The notes beneath the pieces were generated by a model. The model made no database searches. It was not told the DNA's origin and worked only from the letters and a program-made list of their open reading frames with translations. From NCBI GenBank assembly GCA_051884915.1, contig JBJEWF010000028.1, positions 1 to 64,000 of the forward strand: a stretch of DNA of 64,000 nt. The letters run 5' to 3'. This stretch comes from RUG572 sp051884915. GTDB taxonomy: Bacteria; Verrucomicrobiota; Kiritimatiellia; RFP12; UBA1067. A program made the position numbers and the translations under genes. Shown here piece by piece: positions 8,960 through 18,273 of the stretch (its first letter is position 1; every line of letters begins with the position of its first letter).

Positions 8960-9979
8960 CTAGACCAGGGACTTGACGATCCGGCGGAACGCCCGTTCGC
9001 AGAAGCCGCACCGGGTGCATTCCCGGGCGCAGCGGGACGTCCGCTCGAACCAGTCGGGCGGAAACGCCGTGTTGTCGAGGAACTGCGGGAAGAACGCGGG
9101 CGAGAAGCCCGGCTCGAAAAGATCCAGCAGATTGCCGTCGAACGAGCCGCGCGCGTAGGCGGAAATCACCATGCCGGGATTCGCGTGCTGGCGCGTGGCC
9201 AGCTTGACGACGTCCACCAGCCCCTCGTAGCGGTGCAGGTCTTCCGGACGAATCCACGTGGCCTTCAGGATCTCGGGGAAATTGACGGGCGACTTGTAGA
9301 GCGTCCAGCAGAGATGCGGACTCCACCCCTTCACGTTCGTCTGCCGGAGCGCCGCAGACGAATGGGCGACGAGGTTGTCGTGGAACGTCTGCCACGGGCA
9401 ATTCCGCAAACACCCCGAATTCGCCAGCAGGCAGAGTTTCTTGCCGCGGCCGTCGCACCAGGCGCGAACCGCCCGCACGGTCTCCAGATGGCGCTGGACG
9501 TCGCGGCCCAGGCAATAGGAATCGAAGAGCGGCGCCAGATACTCCATCGCCTGGATCGTGGTCAGGCGCATGTTCACCGACGCGCGCACGTCGATGGACG
9601 GGAAGGCCCTCTTGACCTCCGCCGCGACGAAGGGCGACGCCGTCGTGACGATTTCCGGCAGAAGTCCCGTCTCGTCCAGGCCGCCGAGAATCGCCCGGAC
9701 GCGCCGCGCGAGCGCGACGCTCATCGCCTCGGCGCCGTAGCAGTTCGCGTTGAAGAGCAGATCGAGCTTCACGCCCGCGGCGCGCAACCGCCGCAGATCG
9801 AAGAGCAGACTGTCCATCAGCACCTCGGGGTCGTCCTCCTCCTCGTAGCCGAGAACCGGGCGTCCGCTCGGCTCGTCCGGCCACGGGAAGTAGACCTCCC
9901 CGACGGCGGGCTGCGCGAGAACGACGTCCCCGAACGGCGCGCCGTCGGCGAAATGCTGGTAGCCTGCCGCGAACGTCAT
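8960..9979 (-). CDS. U32-peptidase-like protein with C-terminal cysteine cluster
   Basis: The 339-residue protein looks like a TIM-barrel of the U32/COG0826 type (LLFNANCYG, SIDVRASVNMRLTTIQAMEY, GRDVQRHLETVR, LCLLANSGCLRNCPWQTFH, MVISAYARGSFDG) and ends with CARECTRCGFCERAF, a compact four-Cys set that could bind an Fe-S cluster. U32 relatives work in collagen degradation, tRNA hydroxylation and ubiquinone hydroxylation, often with Fe-S clusters. The canonical U32 protease signature is not seen, so the assignment is tentative. It begins 1 base after the stop of a QueG-like gene and closes that three-gene operon, which suggests a shared corrinoid or Fe-S redox function. Confidence 0.5.
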   Translation of the reverse strand: MTFAAGYQHFADGAPFGDVVLAQPAVGEVYFPWPDEPSGRPVLGYEEEDDPEVLMDSLLFDLRRLRAAGVKLDLLFNANCYGAEAMSVALARRVRAILGGLDETGLLPEIVTTASPFVAAEVKRAFPSIDVRASVNMRLTTIQAMEYLAPLFDSYCLGRDVQRHLETVRAVRAWCDGRGKKLCLLANSGCLRNCPWQTFHDNLVAHSSAALRQTNVKGWSPHLCWTLYKSPVNFPEILKATWIRPEDLHRYEGLVDVVKLATRQHANPGMVISAYARGSFDGNLLDLFEPGFSPAFFPQFLDNTAFPPDWFERTSRCARECTRCGFCERAFRRIVKSLV

Positions 9980-9980
9980 G

Positions 9981-10985
9981 CTAGATCCACGCCTCCTTCT
10001 TCTCCATCACGTCCGGGTCCTCCATCCGGCCCGCGTACTTCGCCGCCGTCTCGGCGTCGATCTCGTACGGTTTGGAGTGGTCGATTTCCCATTGCCGGCG
10101 GCCGGGCTGGCGGAACGGATTGCGGAACGTGCAGAGCAGCTTCTTGCGCTGTTCGAGATGGACCATGCAGGCGCGCATGCACCCGCAGGCGCCTTCGATG
10201 GCGCGGCCGTAGCCGTATTGGCGCGGATAGTCCCGCTCAAACGGATTGAGTTCGCGCTTCTTGCCGCCGAAAAGGCCCTCTTCGCAGGCCATCTCGTCGA
10301 GTTTGCCCCATTCCTGGACGTGCCCGGCCAGCGTCACCCGGACGCTCTCCGTCATCGACAGCGCCCGGCCGTGGCAGTTTTTCACGCAGAGCTTGCAGCG
10401 GTCGCAGATGTGACCCTCGAAAATCGGGTCCGGTTCCAGCGGCGCGTCCGTGAACATCACGGCGAAGCGCTGGCGCGGCCCGAACTGCGGGGTCAGAAAC
10501 ACCTTCGACCAGCCGAACTCGCCGAGACCGGCGAGATAGGCGGCGATGCGGAAATGGACGAACACGTCCGGATACGGCTTGCCCGGCGCGACGGGCCGGC
10601 TCCACCCCTTGCGGAACATGCCCGTCACGGGATTGATCGATTCGCCGCCGTTGCCGTTGAATTGCGGAATGGCCTCGTATCCATGGTCCTCCATCCAGCG
10701 CACGAGACGCCACAGGCACATCGTGCCCTGGACCTGGTTGAGCGACGCATAGCCCATCGACGGGTAGTCGATGAACCGCGTGCCCTCCTCGATTCCGCGC
10801 AGCGTGCCGCGCGGAATGCGGAACGCCAGCACCACCATGGCGCGGGCGCGCGGGAAGATGTAGCGCGGGTCGCACTGCTTCGGCGCGTTCTCCCAGCGGT
10901 CCATCGAGGAGATGCCCACGAGATCGGCGCCCAGTTCCTTCGCCTTGGCCTTGACGTCCGCGGCGGTCAGTTCTTCCAGCATCAT
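9981..10985 (-). CDS. QueG/reductive-dehalogenase-like Fe-S protein, copy A
   Basis: The 334-residue protein has an N-terminal KAKELGADLVGI stretch as in QueG (epoxyqueuosine reductase) and reductive dehalogenases, the core GLGEFGWSKVFLTPQFGPRQ and MFTDAPLEPDPIFEG, and a ferredoxin part CDRCKLCVKNCHG plus CGCMRACMVH. QueG and RdhA proteins are cobalamin enzymes. This shorter form has no Tat leader and no membrane anchor gene, so it is probably cytosolic. The start ATGATG at 10985 has GGAGG nine bases upstream. It is a close paralogue of the next gene upstream, sharing LTAADVKAKAKELGADLVGI exactly, and is followed 1 base later by the U32-like gene. Substrate is unknown; true QueG is less likely given the duplication. 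Confidence 0.68.
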   Translation of the reverse strand: MMLEELTAADVKAKAKELGADLVGISSMDRWENAPKQCDPRYIFPRARAMVVLAFRIPRGTLRGIEEGTRFIDYPSMGYASLNQVQGTMCLWRLVRWMEDHGYEAIPQFNGNGGESINPVTGMFRKGWSRPVAPGKPYPDVFVHFRIAAYLAGLGEFGWSKVFLTPQFGPRQRFAVMFTDAPLEPDPIFEGHICDRCKLCVKNCHGRALSMTESVRVTLAGHVQEWGKLDEMACEEGLFGGKKRELNPFERDYPRQYGYGRAIEGACGCMRACMVHLEQRKKLLCTFRNPFRQPGRRQWEIDHSKPYEIDAETAAKYAGRMEDPDVMEKKEAWI

Positions 10986-11008
10986 GCTCGGTTTCCTCCC
11001 CTCCGCGG

Positions 11009-12136
11009 TCAGTCGATCAGCGGATTGTAGCCCGCCTCCTCCGGCCGGTCCCGCCCGGGGATGGCGCCCTCGGGCGGCTGCACGCCGTAGGCCTCCGTCA
11101 GGCCGGCCGCGCGGGCGCTACCGTAGTTGGACTTCTTGTTGTAGTTCGTGTAGGCGTCGTGGTCTTCGATCTTGCCCGGGAACGCCTCGGCCACCCACGG
11201 TTCGAGTTCCGGCTTCTTCGTGCGGTCGATCGTCCACTGCTTCCAGTCCGGACTGCGGAACGGCTCGCGGAATTCGCGCGCCAGCCTCTTCTTCGCCTCC
11301 AGATGGACCATGCAGGCGCGCACGCAGCCGCAGCTGCCTTCCGTCGCGCGGCCGTAGCCGAACGTGCGCGGATAGTCGCCGTCGAACGGATTGAGCTCTT
11401 CGCCGAGTCCGCCGTAGCGGAAGCTCCGCGCGCAGGCGACCTCGTCGTGCCGGCCCCACGTCTGCACATGGCCCGCCAGCGTGAACGACTCCGCTTCCGT
11501 CGGATGGATCGCGCCGCCATGGCAGTGCTTCACGCACTCCATGCAGCGGTCGCAGATGCGGCCCTCGAAAATCGGGTCCGGCTCAAGTTCGGCGTCCGTG
11601 AGCATGATGGCGAAGCGCTGGCGCGGGCCGAACTCCGGCGTGAGGAACACGCGCGACCAGCCGAATTCGCCGAGACCGGCGAGATAGGCCGCCACGCGGA
11701 AATCCGGCGAGACGTCCGGGTACGGCTTGCCGGGCGCCACCGGCCGGCTCCAGCCCTTGCGGAAGTTGCCCGTGACGGGGTTCACGGCGTCGCCGCCGTT
11801 GACGTTCGCCATCGGCACCGCCTCGTAGCCGTGGTCTTCCATGAACTGCGACATGCCCCAGAGGACCATCGGACCGTAGATCTGGTTGAGCGCCGCATAG
11901 CCCATCGACTGGTAGTTGAGGAAGTGCGTGCCCTCCTCCACGCCGCGCAGCGAACCGCGCGGAATGCGGAACGCGAAGACGATCATCGACTTCGCGCCGG
12001 GGAAGATGTAGCGCGGGTCTTTCTGCCTGTCCACGCCTTCCCAGCGGCTCATGGGCGCAATGCCCACCAGGTCCGCACCGAGTTCTTTCGCCTTGGCCTT
12101 GACGTCGGCCGCGGTCAGATCGCCTAGATATGCCAT
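11009..12136 (-). CDS. QueG/reductive-dehalogenase-like Fe-S protein, copy B
   Basis: The 375-residue tandem paralogue of copy A has the same landmarks: KAKELGADLVGI, GLGEFGWSRVFLTPEFGPRQ, ICDRCMECVKHCHG and CGCVRACMVH. A roughly 40-residue C-terminal extension (from about NKKSNYGSARAAGL) is missing in copy A. The many blocks conserved between copies, including GRRFPG-independent core motifs such as GKPYPDV and FRKGWSRPVAPG, indicate a duplication with retained function rather than decay. The start at 12136 follows AAAGGAATC. The two genes are 23 bases apart. In the gap 12137-12201 before it I see no convincing promoter. Confidence 0.68.
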   Translation of the reverse strand: MAYLGDLTAADVKAKAKELGADLVGIAPMSRWEGVDRQKDPRYIFPGAKSMIVFAFRIPRGSLRGVEEGTHFLNYQSMGYAALNQIYGPMVLWGMSQFMEDHGYEAVPMANVNGGDAVNPVTGNFRKGWSRPVAPGKPYPDVSPDFRVAAYLAGLGEFGWSRVFLTPEFGPRQRFAIMLTDAELEPDPIFEGRICDRCMECVKHCHGGAIHPTEAESFTLAGHVQTWGRHDEVACARSFRYGGLGEELNPFDGDYPRTFGYGRATEGSCGCVRACMVHLEAKKRLAREFREPFRSPDWKQWTIDRTKKPELEPWVAEAFPGKIEDHDAYTNYNKKSNYGSARAAGLTEAYGVQPPEGAIPGRDRPEEAGYNPLID

Positions 12137-12201
12137 GCCAGATTCCTTTGTCGTTTGCGAGTGGAGGTTGAAATGGAAATGCGCGCTCCGGAACGGGACG
12201 G

Positions 12202-13929
12202 TCAGTACCGTCTGAGGGCGAACACCAGAAGAACGCCCGAGCCGGCGGCGACGGCCGCCAGGACGAGACTGCGCAATCCGTCGCCGCGGATGCAGCTGCC
12301 CACGCTGAACATGAGCGCGTACACGCCGAGCGAGGCCAGCGCCATCGCGACCAGCCCCCAGCCGACGTCGCGCCCGCGCGCGCGGACCGCCTGGCGGAAC
12401 GCCCGGACGACGGCCGCGTCCGTCGGCCGCGTCGCCAGCGTCACGCCCACCCACGCGGCCGTCGTCACGGCCATGCCGATCAGCAGCACGTGCCAGCTCT
12501 TCAGCGCCGGCCCGCCGAACAGCGGATAGACGAGGTTCAGGAACAGCGCCACCAGGAAGCTGACCGCCATCGCCGTGATTTCGCTCCAGGCGTTAATGCG
12601 CATCCAGAACCAGCGCAGGAGGAAGAGGAGGCCGGTTCCGGCGCCCACCTGCAGCACGAGGTTGAACGCCTTTCCCGCGCTCTGCAGACACGGCGCCAGC
12701 AGCGAGGAGGCGAGCATCAGAACGACGACCGAAACGCGGCCGACGCAAATCAGTTCCCGCTCGGAGGCCGCCGGACGCAGGAAGCGCTTCCAGAAATCGT
12801 TCGCCACGTAGCTCGCGCCCATCGTGAGATGGGCCGCGACCGTCGAAAACAGCGCGCCCATCATGGCCGCCACCGTCACGCCGTACCAGCCGTTTCGCGG
12901 CACGAAGGTCAACATGGCCGGATAGGCCATGTCGCCCTTGACGAGCGCCGGGTCGACCTGGGGGAACGCCTTCTGGAGCGAGGCCAGGTCGGGGAAGACG
13001 ATCAGCGAGGCGAAGGCCACCAGATACCAGGGCCAGGGGCGCAGCGCGTAGTTCACCACGTTGTAGAGCACGCTGCCCGCCACGCAATGGTTCTCGCTCC
13101 GGGCCGAGAGCATGCGCTGGACGATGTAGCCGCCGCCGCCCGGCTCGCTGCCGGGATACCACACGTTCCACCACTGGACGGCCACGGGAATCGCGAAGAC
13201 GCTGATGAAGAGGTCCGCATTGTCGGGCGACGGGAAGAAGTCGAGCTTCGCCCTGACCGCCGGATGCGCCATCAGCGCCGCGAAGCCGCCCACTTCCGGC
13301 AGCGCGAGCGCGTAGTGAAGCGCCACGAAGGCGCCGACCATCACGATCGCGAAGAGGAAGAAGTCCGTGTAGACGGCGCCGCGCAGGCCGCCGATGGCGG
13401 AATAGACGATCGACGCCGCCGCCGTGACGAGCAGGATGACCCAGGGTTCGAGCCCCAGCATCGTCTGCCCGATCTTGATGGCGCCCAGGAGCACCAGCCC
13501 CGTGGAGATCGTGTTGAAGACCACCCCGAGGTAGATGGACCGGAACCCGCGCAGAAACGCCGCCGCCCGGCCGCCGTAGCGCAGTTCGTAGAACTCGACG
13601 TCCGTCTTCGCGCCGCTGCGCACCCACAGCCGCGCGTAGACGAAGACGGTCATCAGCCCCGTCAGCAGGAACGCCCACCATTTCCAGTTCGCCGCCAGGC
13701 CGTCCTCGCGGATGAACTGCGTGAACATGTTCGCGCTGTTCGTGGACGTGGTCGCCGCGCTCATCGAAATGCCGATGAGCCACCAGGGCATGGATCGCCC
13801 CGACAGGAAGAAGTCCCTGGCGTCGGCCCCCGCCCGCCGCGAACACCGCAACGCGATGCCCACGACGATCCCGAAGAACGCGATGACGGCCACCCAGTCC
13901 AGGCGGCCAAACGTGGCCGAGAAGTTCAT
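12202..13929 (-). CDS. sodium:solute symporter (SSS family)
   Basis: The 575-residue protein has about thirteen hydrophobic helices and typical SSS features: DFFLSGRSMPWWLIGISMSA near residue 40, GGLRGAVYTD in the TM5-6 region and GGGGYIVQRMLSAR. SSS proteins couple Na+ entry to uptake of sugars, amino acids or organic acids. The closest look is to the sugar/sialate-like branch, but the substrate is not readable. The ATG at 13929 is preferred over an in-frame GTG at 13935 because a -10 box ends 6 bases before the ATG and no Shine-Dalgarno is present, consistent with a leaderless mRNA. It lies next to a secreted DUF5696 protein, so it may import the released product. Confidence 0.9.
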   Translation of the reverse strand: MNFSATFGRLDWVAVIAFFGIVVGIALRCSRRAGADARDFFLSGRSMPWWLIGISMSAATTSTNSANMFTQFIREDGLAANWKWWAFLLTGLMTVFVYARLWVRSGAKTDVEFYELRYGGRAAAFLRGFRSIYLGVVFNTISTGLVLLGAIKIGQTMLGLEPWVILLVTAAASIVYSAIGGLRGAVYTDFFLFAIVMVGAFVALHYALALPEVGGFAALMAHPAVRAKLDFFPSPDNADLFISVFAIPVAVQWWNVWYPGSEPGGGGYIVQRMLSARSENHCVAGSVLYNVVNYALRPWPWYLVAFASLIVFPDLASLQKAFPQVDPALVKGDMAYPAMLTFVPRNGWYGVTVAAMMGALFSTVAAHLTMGASYVANDFWKRFLRPAASERELICVGRVSVVVLMLASSLLAPCLQSAGKAFNLVLQVGAGTGLLFLLRWFWMRINAWSEITAMAVSFLVALFLNLVYPLFGGPALKSWHVLLIGMAVTTAAWVGVTLATRPTDAAVVRAFRQAVRARGRDVGWGLVAMALASLGVYALMFSVGSCIRGDGLRSLVLAAVAAGSGVLLVFALRRY

Positions 13930-13935
13930 GGGCAC

Positions 13936-13964
13936 ATTCTAGCAAAAGCGGGCCGGCGCGTCAC
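13936..13964 (-). promoter_or_regulatory. promoter of the symporter gene, leaderless type
   Basis: On the minus strand: -35 GTGACG (13964-13959, overlapping the stop codon of the upstream gene), 17-base spacer, extended -10 TGC-TAGAAT (-10 at 13941-13936), 6 bases to the ATG. Stop, promoter and start fit into about 35 bases. Confidence 0.55.
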
Positions 13965-15802
13965 TGCGGACGGAACGGCGGACCGTTCGGGTTGACAAGG
14001 AGGTAGGACAGCGGCTTGACGGTCTCGCCGTGGTAGTCGTAGGCGTCCGCGCCGTAGTTCGAGACGATCTTCGAGCCGTCGCCGAACGACGTCAGGAAGA
14101 CCTGGTCGGCCAGCGCGTCGTGGCGCACCATCTGCTCCCTCTGGAGGTGGCGGACCGGCACGAACTCGTCCCACGCCCGCCTGATGCGCGGCACGTCGGC
14201 GAACTTGCAGGTGTAGAAGATCGGGCGGCCGCCGAATTCGACGATCTTGAGCGCCACGCGCGGATCTTCGACGCCATCGCCTTCCATCCACCGCGGATCG
14301 CCGCTCTTCTCCAGCTTGTACAGGCATTTGCCGCGCGTGTGGTTCTGGCACCAGCGATCGGACGTGTAGAGGATGATGCCGTGGTAGACGAGCTCCCACA
14401 CCGGGAAGACGCCCGTCGCCAGCGGCGGCAGTTTCCCCTCGGCCAGCTCCTTGAGATCGCGCTCGACATAGTTGATGTAGTCGAGATTGCCGGCCACGTG
14501 GTCGTAGCCGCTTTCGCTCGCCGCGCCGCCCATCAGGCGCCGCCCCTCGGCCAGGATCCGGTTCTGGAATTCGGCCATCTGCTCCGGCGTGCAGGGATGC
14601 TTCGGGTCGCCGCAGCGCTGGGGATAGGTCGCGGAATAGACGTCGATGTAGTGCGGGCCGCGAATGCCGAGCGCCGCCATCTCCTTCATCTCCTGCGGCA
14701 GCCAGCGTTCCCACGCGCATTTCTGGCACACCCAGTAGCACTGGCCGCCGGCCCAGAGGCCGCCCATGTCCAGCGCGCCGTCCGCCCGCTTGCAGACCCA
14801 ATCCGCGTCCCACCGGCGCGAACACAGGTAGCCGTCCGTATTGGAGGCGTGGAGCGCGAACTGGTAGCCCAGCGCCTTCGCCTTTCCGATCAGCCGCCGG
14901 AACGCCGCCGCGCCGCCGGCCTCGGCGCCGACGGGGAAATGGCCGGGGACGCGCCCGTCGTAGCCGCCGTCCTGCCAGCCGGCCGAGCAGATGGACAGTT
15001 TGTCCACGCCCGCGTCCTTCAGCGCCTGGAGAAACTCCTCCGTCACGCCAAAGGGCATGTGGACGACCACGGGCGGCTCTTCGCCCTGCCGGAAGAAGAG
15101 CTTGGGGTCCTTGGCGTCGGGAATCGGCTTCGCGGCATGCGTCTGAATGCGCACGACGATCGCGTCGCACAGATAGTCGAGTTCCGGACTGTCCTTGACG
15201 CGGTCCTTGATCGTGCGCACCGCGCCGCGCGCCAGCTGGTACCGGCGATAGGCGTGCGCCAGGCCGTTGTAGTCGGCCGCCGCGCCCGTCAGCGGATGGT
15301 ACTCCACGACGATGTCGTTGTAGAATCCGGGGAAGAACGCCTTGACCCGGTCGCACCGGAACCGCGGGAAGACCTCGTAGGCGCCCTTCTTCGCCGCGGC
15401 GGTGAAGTCGTAGTCGAACCGCCACGTCTTCACGTGTCCGTACCAGAGCCGGTCGCCCCGCTTCAGGCCGAAAATCGGCATCAGCTGCCGGCTTTTCGCG
15501 TAGACGCCGTCGTCCTTGTCCAGGCGGCCGTAGGTCCCGCGCGCCTGGATCCAATAGCCGTCGTCGCCCTTGCGGGCCTTCATGAACGCCGGCACGACGT
15601 CCACGGCCCAGGCGTCGGCCGGGATCTCGCCTTTGGGGAACGTCGCGCGCCAGCCGTTCGCGGGCAGCGGCTCCAGTTCGATCGTCCGGACGTCGCACGC
15701 CACGGTCTTTTTCGCGGTACCCCGGAAAATGCGGACCTCCGCCGTCTCCGAAAAGAGCGCGGCGGAGGACAACAGGCAGACGCCAAGAAGAAGGCTTCTC
15801 AT
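13961..15802 (-). CDS. secreted DUF5696-like (glycosidase-like barrel) protein, copy 1
   Basis: The 613-residue protein has a signal peptide (MRSLLLGVCLLSSAALFSETA). An N-terminal beta region is followed by AYRRYQLARGAVRTIKDRVK and then a barrel-like part with IVVRIQTHAAK, LSICSAGWQDGGYDGRVP, GYQFALHASNTDGYL, GIRGPHYIDVYSATYP and SESGYDHVAGNLDYINY. The same blocks recur in the gene at 57503-59299. The pattern fits DUF5696, which I recall as distantly related to GH101-like glycosidases; acidic residues in the YIDVYS and SESGYD motifs could be catalytic. It probably acts on glycans in the periplasm or outside the cell. Its ATG overlaps the argG stop as TGATG, an odd coupling of a secreted protein to arginine synthesis. 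Confidence 0.7.
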   Translation of the reverse strand: MRSLLLGVCLLSSAALFSETAEVRIFRGTAKKTVACDVRTIELEPLPANGWRATFPKGEIPADAWAVDVVPAFMKARKGDDGYWIQARGTYGRLDKDDGVYAKSRQLMPIFGLKRGDRLWYGHVKTWRFDYDFTAAAKKGAYEVFPRFRCDRVKAFFPGFYNDIVVEYHPLTGAAADYNGLAHAYRRYQLARGAVRTIKDRVKDSPELDYLCDAIVVRIQTHAAKPIPDAKDPKLFFRQGEEPPVVVHMPFGVTEEFLQALKDAGVDKLSICSAGWQDGGYDGRVPGHFPVGAEAGGAAAFRRLIGKAKALGYQFALHASNTDGYLCSRRWDADWVCKRADGALDMGGLWAGGQCYWVCQKCAWERWLPQEMKEMAALGIRGPHYIDVYSATYPQRCGDPKHPCTPEQMAEFQNRILAEGRRLMGGAASESGYDHVAGNLDYINYVERDLKELAEGKLPPLATGVFPVWELVYHGIILYTSDRWCQNHTRGKCLYKLEKSGDPRWMEGDGVEDPRVALKIVEFGGRPIFYTCKFADVPRIRRAWDEFVPVRHLQREQMVRHDALADQVFLTSFGDGSKIVSNYGADAYDYHGETVKPLSYLLVNPNGPPFRPQ

Positions 15803-17037
15803 CACTTCACGCTGATCTGGCCGGACTTCGCGAGCATCTTCGCCTCGACGGACTGGATTTCCGCGAATCCCTGCGAACTGTGCGGATTCAGGCCGTTGGA
15901 GGCTTCCATCGAACTGTCGGCCTCGTTGTAGATCGTCGCCTTGAGGCCGGTGAGCGCCTCGAAGAAGATGTTGCCCTTGTAGAGGCCCAGCGTGACGTCC
16001 GCCGTCGCCTTGTCCGCCCACACCTGGATGGCCGCGCGGGCCGCCCGGGTGGCGGGGTCGAACCAGCGGCCATCGTAGATCTGGTCGCTCACGAGCTTGG
16101 AGAGCTGCTGGAAGAGGAGCGTCGAGCGACGGTCCATGATGCCCTCGTAGATGTACTTGAGACCCCAGCTGAGCACCTCCATGCCGGGCGCCTCGTAGAC
16201 GCCGCGGCTCTTCGTTCCGATGATGCGGTTTTCGAGCGCGTGCTTCATGCCGATGCCGTTGCGGCCGCCGATCTTGTTCAGTTCGAGCATGATGTCGAAC
16301 GGCGACAGCTTCCTGCCGTTGACGGCCGTGCAGCGGCCCTTCGCGAACGAGAGCGTCACCTTCTCGACCTTGTTCGGCGCCTTTTCCGGCCACACGCCCA
16401 TCGTGGGCTTCACGATGCGCATTGAGGTCTCCATCGATTCGAGATCCTCCGCCTCGTGGGAAAGCCCGGCGAGGTTCGCGTCCGTCGAATATTTCTTCTT
16501 CGTGCCGACGAACGCCGTGATGCCGCGCGCGGCGAGGAACGCGACCATCTCCGTGCGGCCCGGGAAGCGCTTCAGCAGTTCGCTGTCGCGCCACGGGGCG
16601 TACACGCCGAACTTCGGGTCGAGCACGTTCGTGTAGCGCTCGAAGCGCATCTGGTCGTTGCCGCGGCCCGTCGCGCCGTGGACGAGCACCGTGCAGCCGG
16701 CCTTCTTCATCGCGGGAAGCAGCGCCTGGACCGTCACCGCGCGGGCGATGCCCGTCGAGTTCCAGTAGCCGCCGTCGTACATGGCCTGGCACTTGACCGT
16801 CTCGAAGCAGATGTCGGCCATCGCCTTCGTCACGTCGACGATCGTCGTCTCGACGCCCGTGGGCGCCATCTTCTTCTTGATGTCGTTGATGTCCTTTTCG
16901 TCGGGCTGGCCGACGTTCGCGCTGAACGCCTTCACCTTGACGCCCGCGTCAAGCAGCACGCAGCAGATCGTTTTCGAATCGAGACCGCCCGACACGCACA
17001 CGCCGACGGTCTTGCCCTTCAGGTCTTCCAATTTCAT
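15802..17037 (-). CDS. argG: argininosuccinate synthase
   Basis: The 411-residue enzyme joins citrulline and aspartate with ATP to argininosuccinate, the penultimate step of arginine synthesis. The N-terminal ATP-pyrophosphatase loop VCVSGGLDSK (residues 13-22) is present, with VLVHGATGRGNDQMRFE and NKIGGRNGIGMKHALENRIIG in the substrate region. Length and motifs fit the family, though the loop reads GGLDS with no extra Ser before GG as in typical AYSGGLDTS forms. It lies 33 bases after argD in the operon argB-argD-argG and its stop overlaps the start of a DUF5696 gene. argH and argC are not in the window. Confidence 0.93.
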   Translation of the reverse strand: MKLEDLKGKTVGVCVSGGLDSKTICCVLLDAGVKVKAFSANVGQPDEKDINDIKKKMAPTGVETTIVDVTKAMADICFETVKCQAMYDGGYWNSTGIARAVTVQALLPAMKKAGCTVLVHGATGRGNDQMRFERYTNVLDPKFGVYAPWRDSELLKRFPGRTEMVAFLAARGITAFVGTKKKYSTDANLAGLSHEAEDLESMETSMRIVKPTMGVWPEKAPNKVEKVTLSFAKGRCTAVNGRKLSPFDIMLELNKIGGRNGIGMKHALENRIIGTKSRGVYEAPGMEVLSWGLKYIYEGIMDRRSTLLFQQLSKLVSDQIYDGRWFDPATRAARAAIQVWADKATADVTLGLYKGNIFFEALTGLKATIYNEADSSMEASNGLNPHSSQGFAEIQSVEAKMLAKSGQISVK

Positions 17038-17070
17038 TTTGCACGTTCCTCGTTTGCAGATCAGGAAATT

Positions 17071-18273
17071 CTACTCGGCTTCGCCGGCCCAAAGTTCGTC
17101 GAGCGCCTCGGCCATCATCTCGACGGCCTGCTCGATATTGGCCTCCTTCATCGACAGCGTCGGCAGGAAGCGCACCACGTTGTCGCCCGCCGTGAGGGCG
17201 AGGACGTTGTAGTCGCGGAACTTCCCGACGACGGCCTTGGGATCGCCGTCGACCACCATGCCCAGCATCAGGCCGATGCCGCGCACGTCGAGAACCTGGT
17301 CGTACTTCTCGGCGAACGCCTTCAGCGACTCCATCAGGAGCTCGCCTTTCCGGACGGCCGCGTCGAGCAGGTTCTCCTCCTCGATGATCCGGATCGTCGC
17401 GAGCGCCGCGGCGCAGGCGAGCGGATTGCCGCCGAACGTCGACGCGTGGCTGCCGGGCGTGAAGACGTCCGCGAATTTCGCGTTCGAGACGAGCGCGCCC
17501 ATCGGCACGCCGTCCGCAATGGCCTTCGCGCAGGTGAAGAGGTCCGGCTTGACGCCGAAGTTCTGCCAGCCCCACCATTTGCCCGTGCGGCCCATGCCGC
17601 ACTGGACTTCGTCGCAGATCATGACGAGGTTCTTCTCGTCGCAGAGCGCGCGCACGCCCGCCATGAACTCGGCCGTCGCCGGCATCACGCCGCCTTCGCC
17701 CTGCACGGCCTCAAGCATGATGGCCACCGTCTTGTCCGTCACGGCGGCCCGGACGCTCTCGATGTCGTTGAAATCGGCGTACGCAAAACCGACCGGCAGC
17801 GGCTCGTAGCCCTGCTGGCACCAGCTCTGGCCCGTCGCCGTCAGCGTGGCCAGCGTGCGGCCGTGGAAGCTGTTGCGCATCGTGACCACTTCGTAGCGCC
17901 CGCTCCCGGCGCCCCACTTGCGGACGAGCTTGAGCGCGGCCTCGTTCGCCTCGGCGCCCGAATTGCAGAAGAACACCTTGCCGTCAAGCCCGGAAATCTG
18001 GACGAGCTTCTTCGCGAGCTGGACCTGGGGCTCGCTGATGAAGAGATTGGAGCAGTGGCCGAGCCGGGCGGCCTGTTCCACGATGGCCTTCACCACGCCT
18101 TCCGTGCAGTGGCCCACGTTGTGGCAGCCGATGCCGCTCGTCAGATCGTAGTACTGGGTGTTCTCGGGCGTGTAGACGCGCGACCCCTTGGCCTTGGCGA
18201 GAACCAGCGCCGGCGAATAGGTCGGCATCAGGTACTTCTTGTAGTCTTCAGCGAGTTCAGTGCTCTTGCTCAT
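17071..18273 (-). CDS. argD: acetylornithine/succinyl-ornithine aminotransferase
   Basis: The 400-residue class III PLP aminotransferase converts N-acetylglutamate semialdehyde to N-acetylornithine. Landmarks are GIGCHNVGHC, FFCNSGAEANEAALKL, FHGRTLATLTATGQ, MICDEVQCGMGRTGK and the PLP lysine in LFTCAKAIADGVPMGAL, followed by GSHASTFGGNPLACAAALA. These are standard ArgD features. It overlaps argB by ATGA, and argG follows 33 bases downstream, so the order matches an arginine operon. The enzyme may also serve lysine synthesis (DapC activity), as in other bacteria; that is inference. Confidence 0.94.
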   Translation of the reverse strand: MSKSTELAEDYKKYLMPTYSPALVLAKAKGSRVYTPENTQYYDLTSGIGCHNVGHCTEGVVKAIVEQAARLGHCSNLFISEPQVQLAKKLVQISGLDGKVFFCNSGAEANEAALKLVRKWGAGSGRYEVVTMRNSFHGRTLATLTATGQSWCQQGYEPLPVGFAYADFNDIESVRAAVTDKTVAIMLEAVQGEGGVMPATAEFMAGVRALCDEKNLVMICDEVQCGMGRTGKWWGWQNFGVKPDLFTCAKAIADGVPMGALVSNAKFADVFTPGSHASTFGGNPLACAAALATIRIIEEENLLDAAVRKGELLMESLKAFAEKYDQVLDVRGIGLMLGMVVDGDPKAVVGKFRDYNVLALTAGDNVVRFLPTLSMKEANIEQAVEMMAEALDELWAGEAE

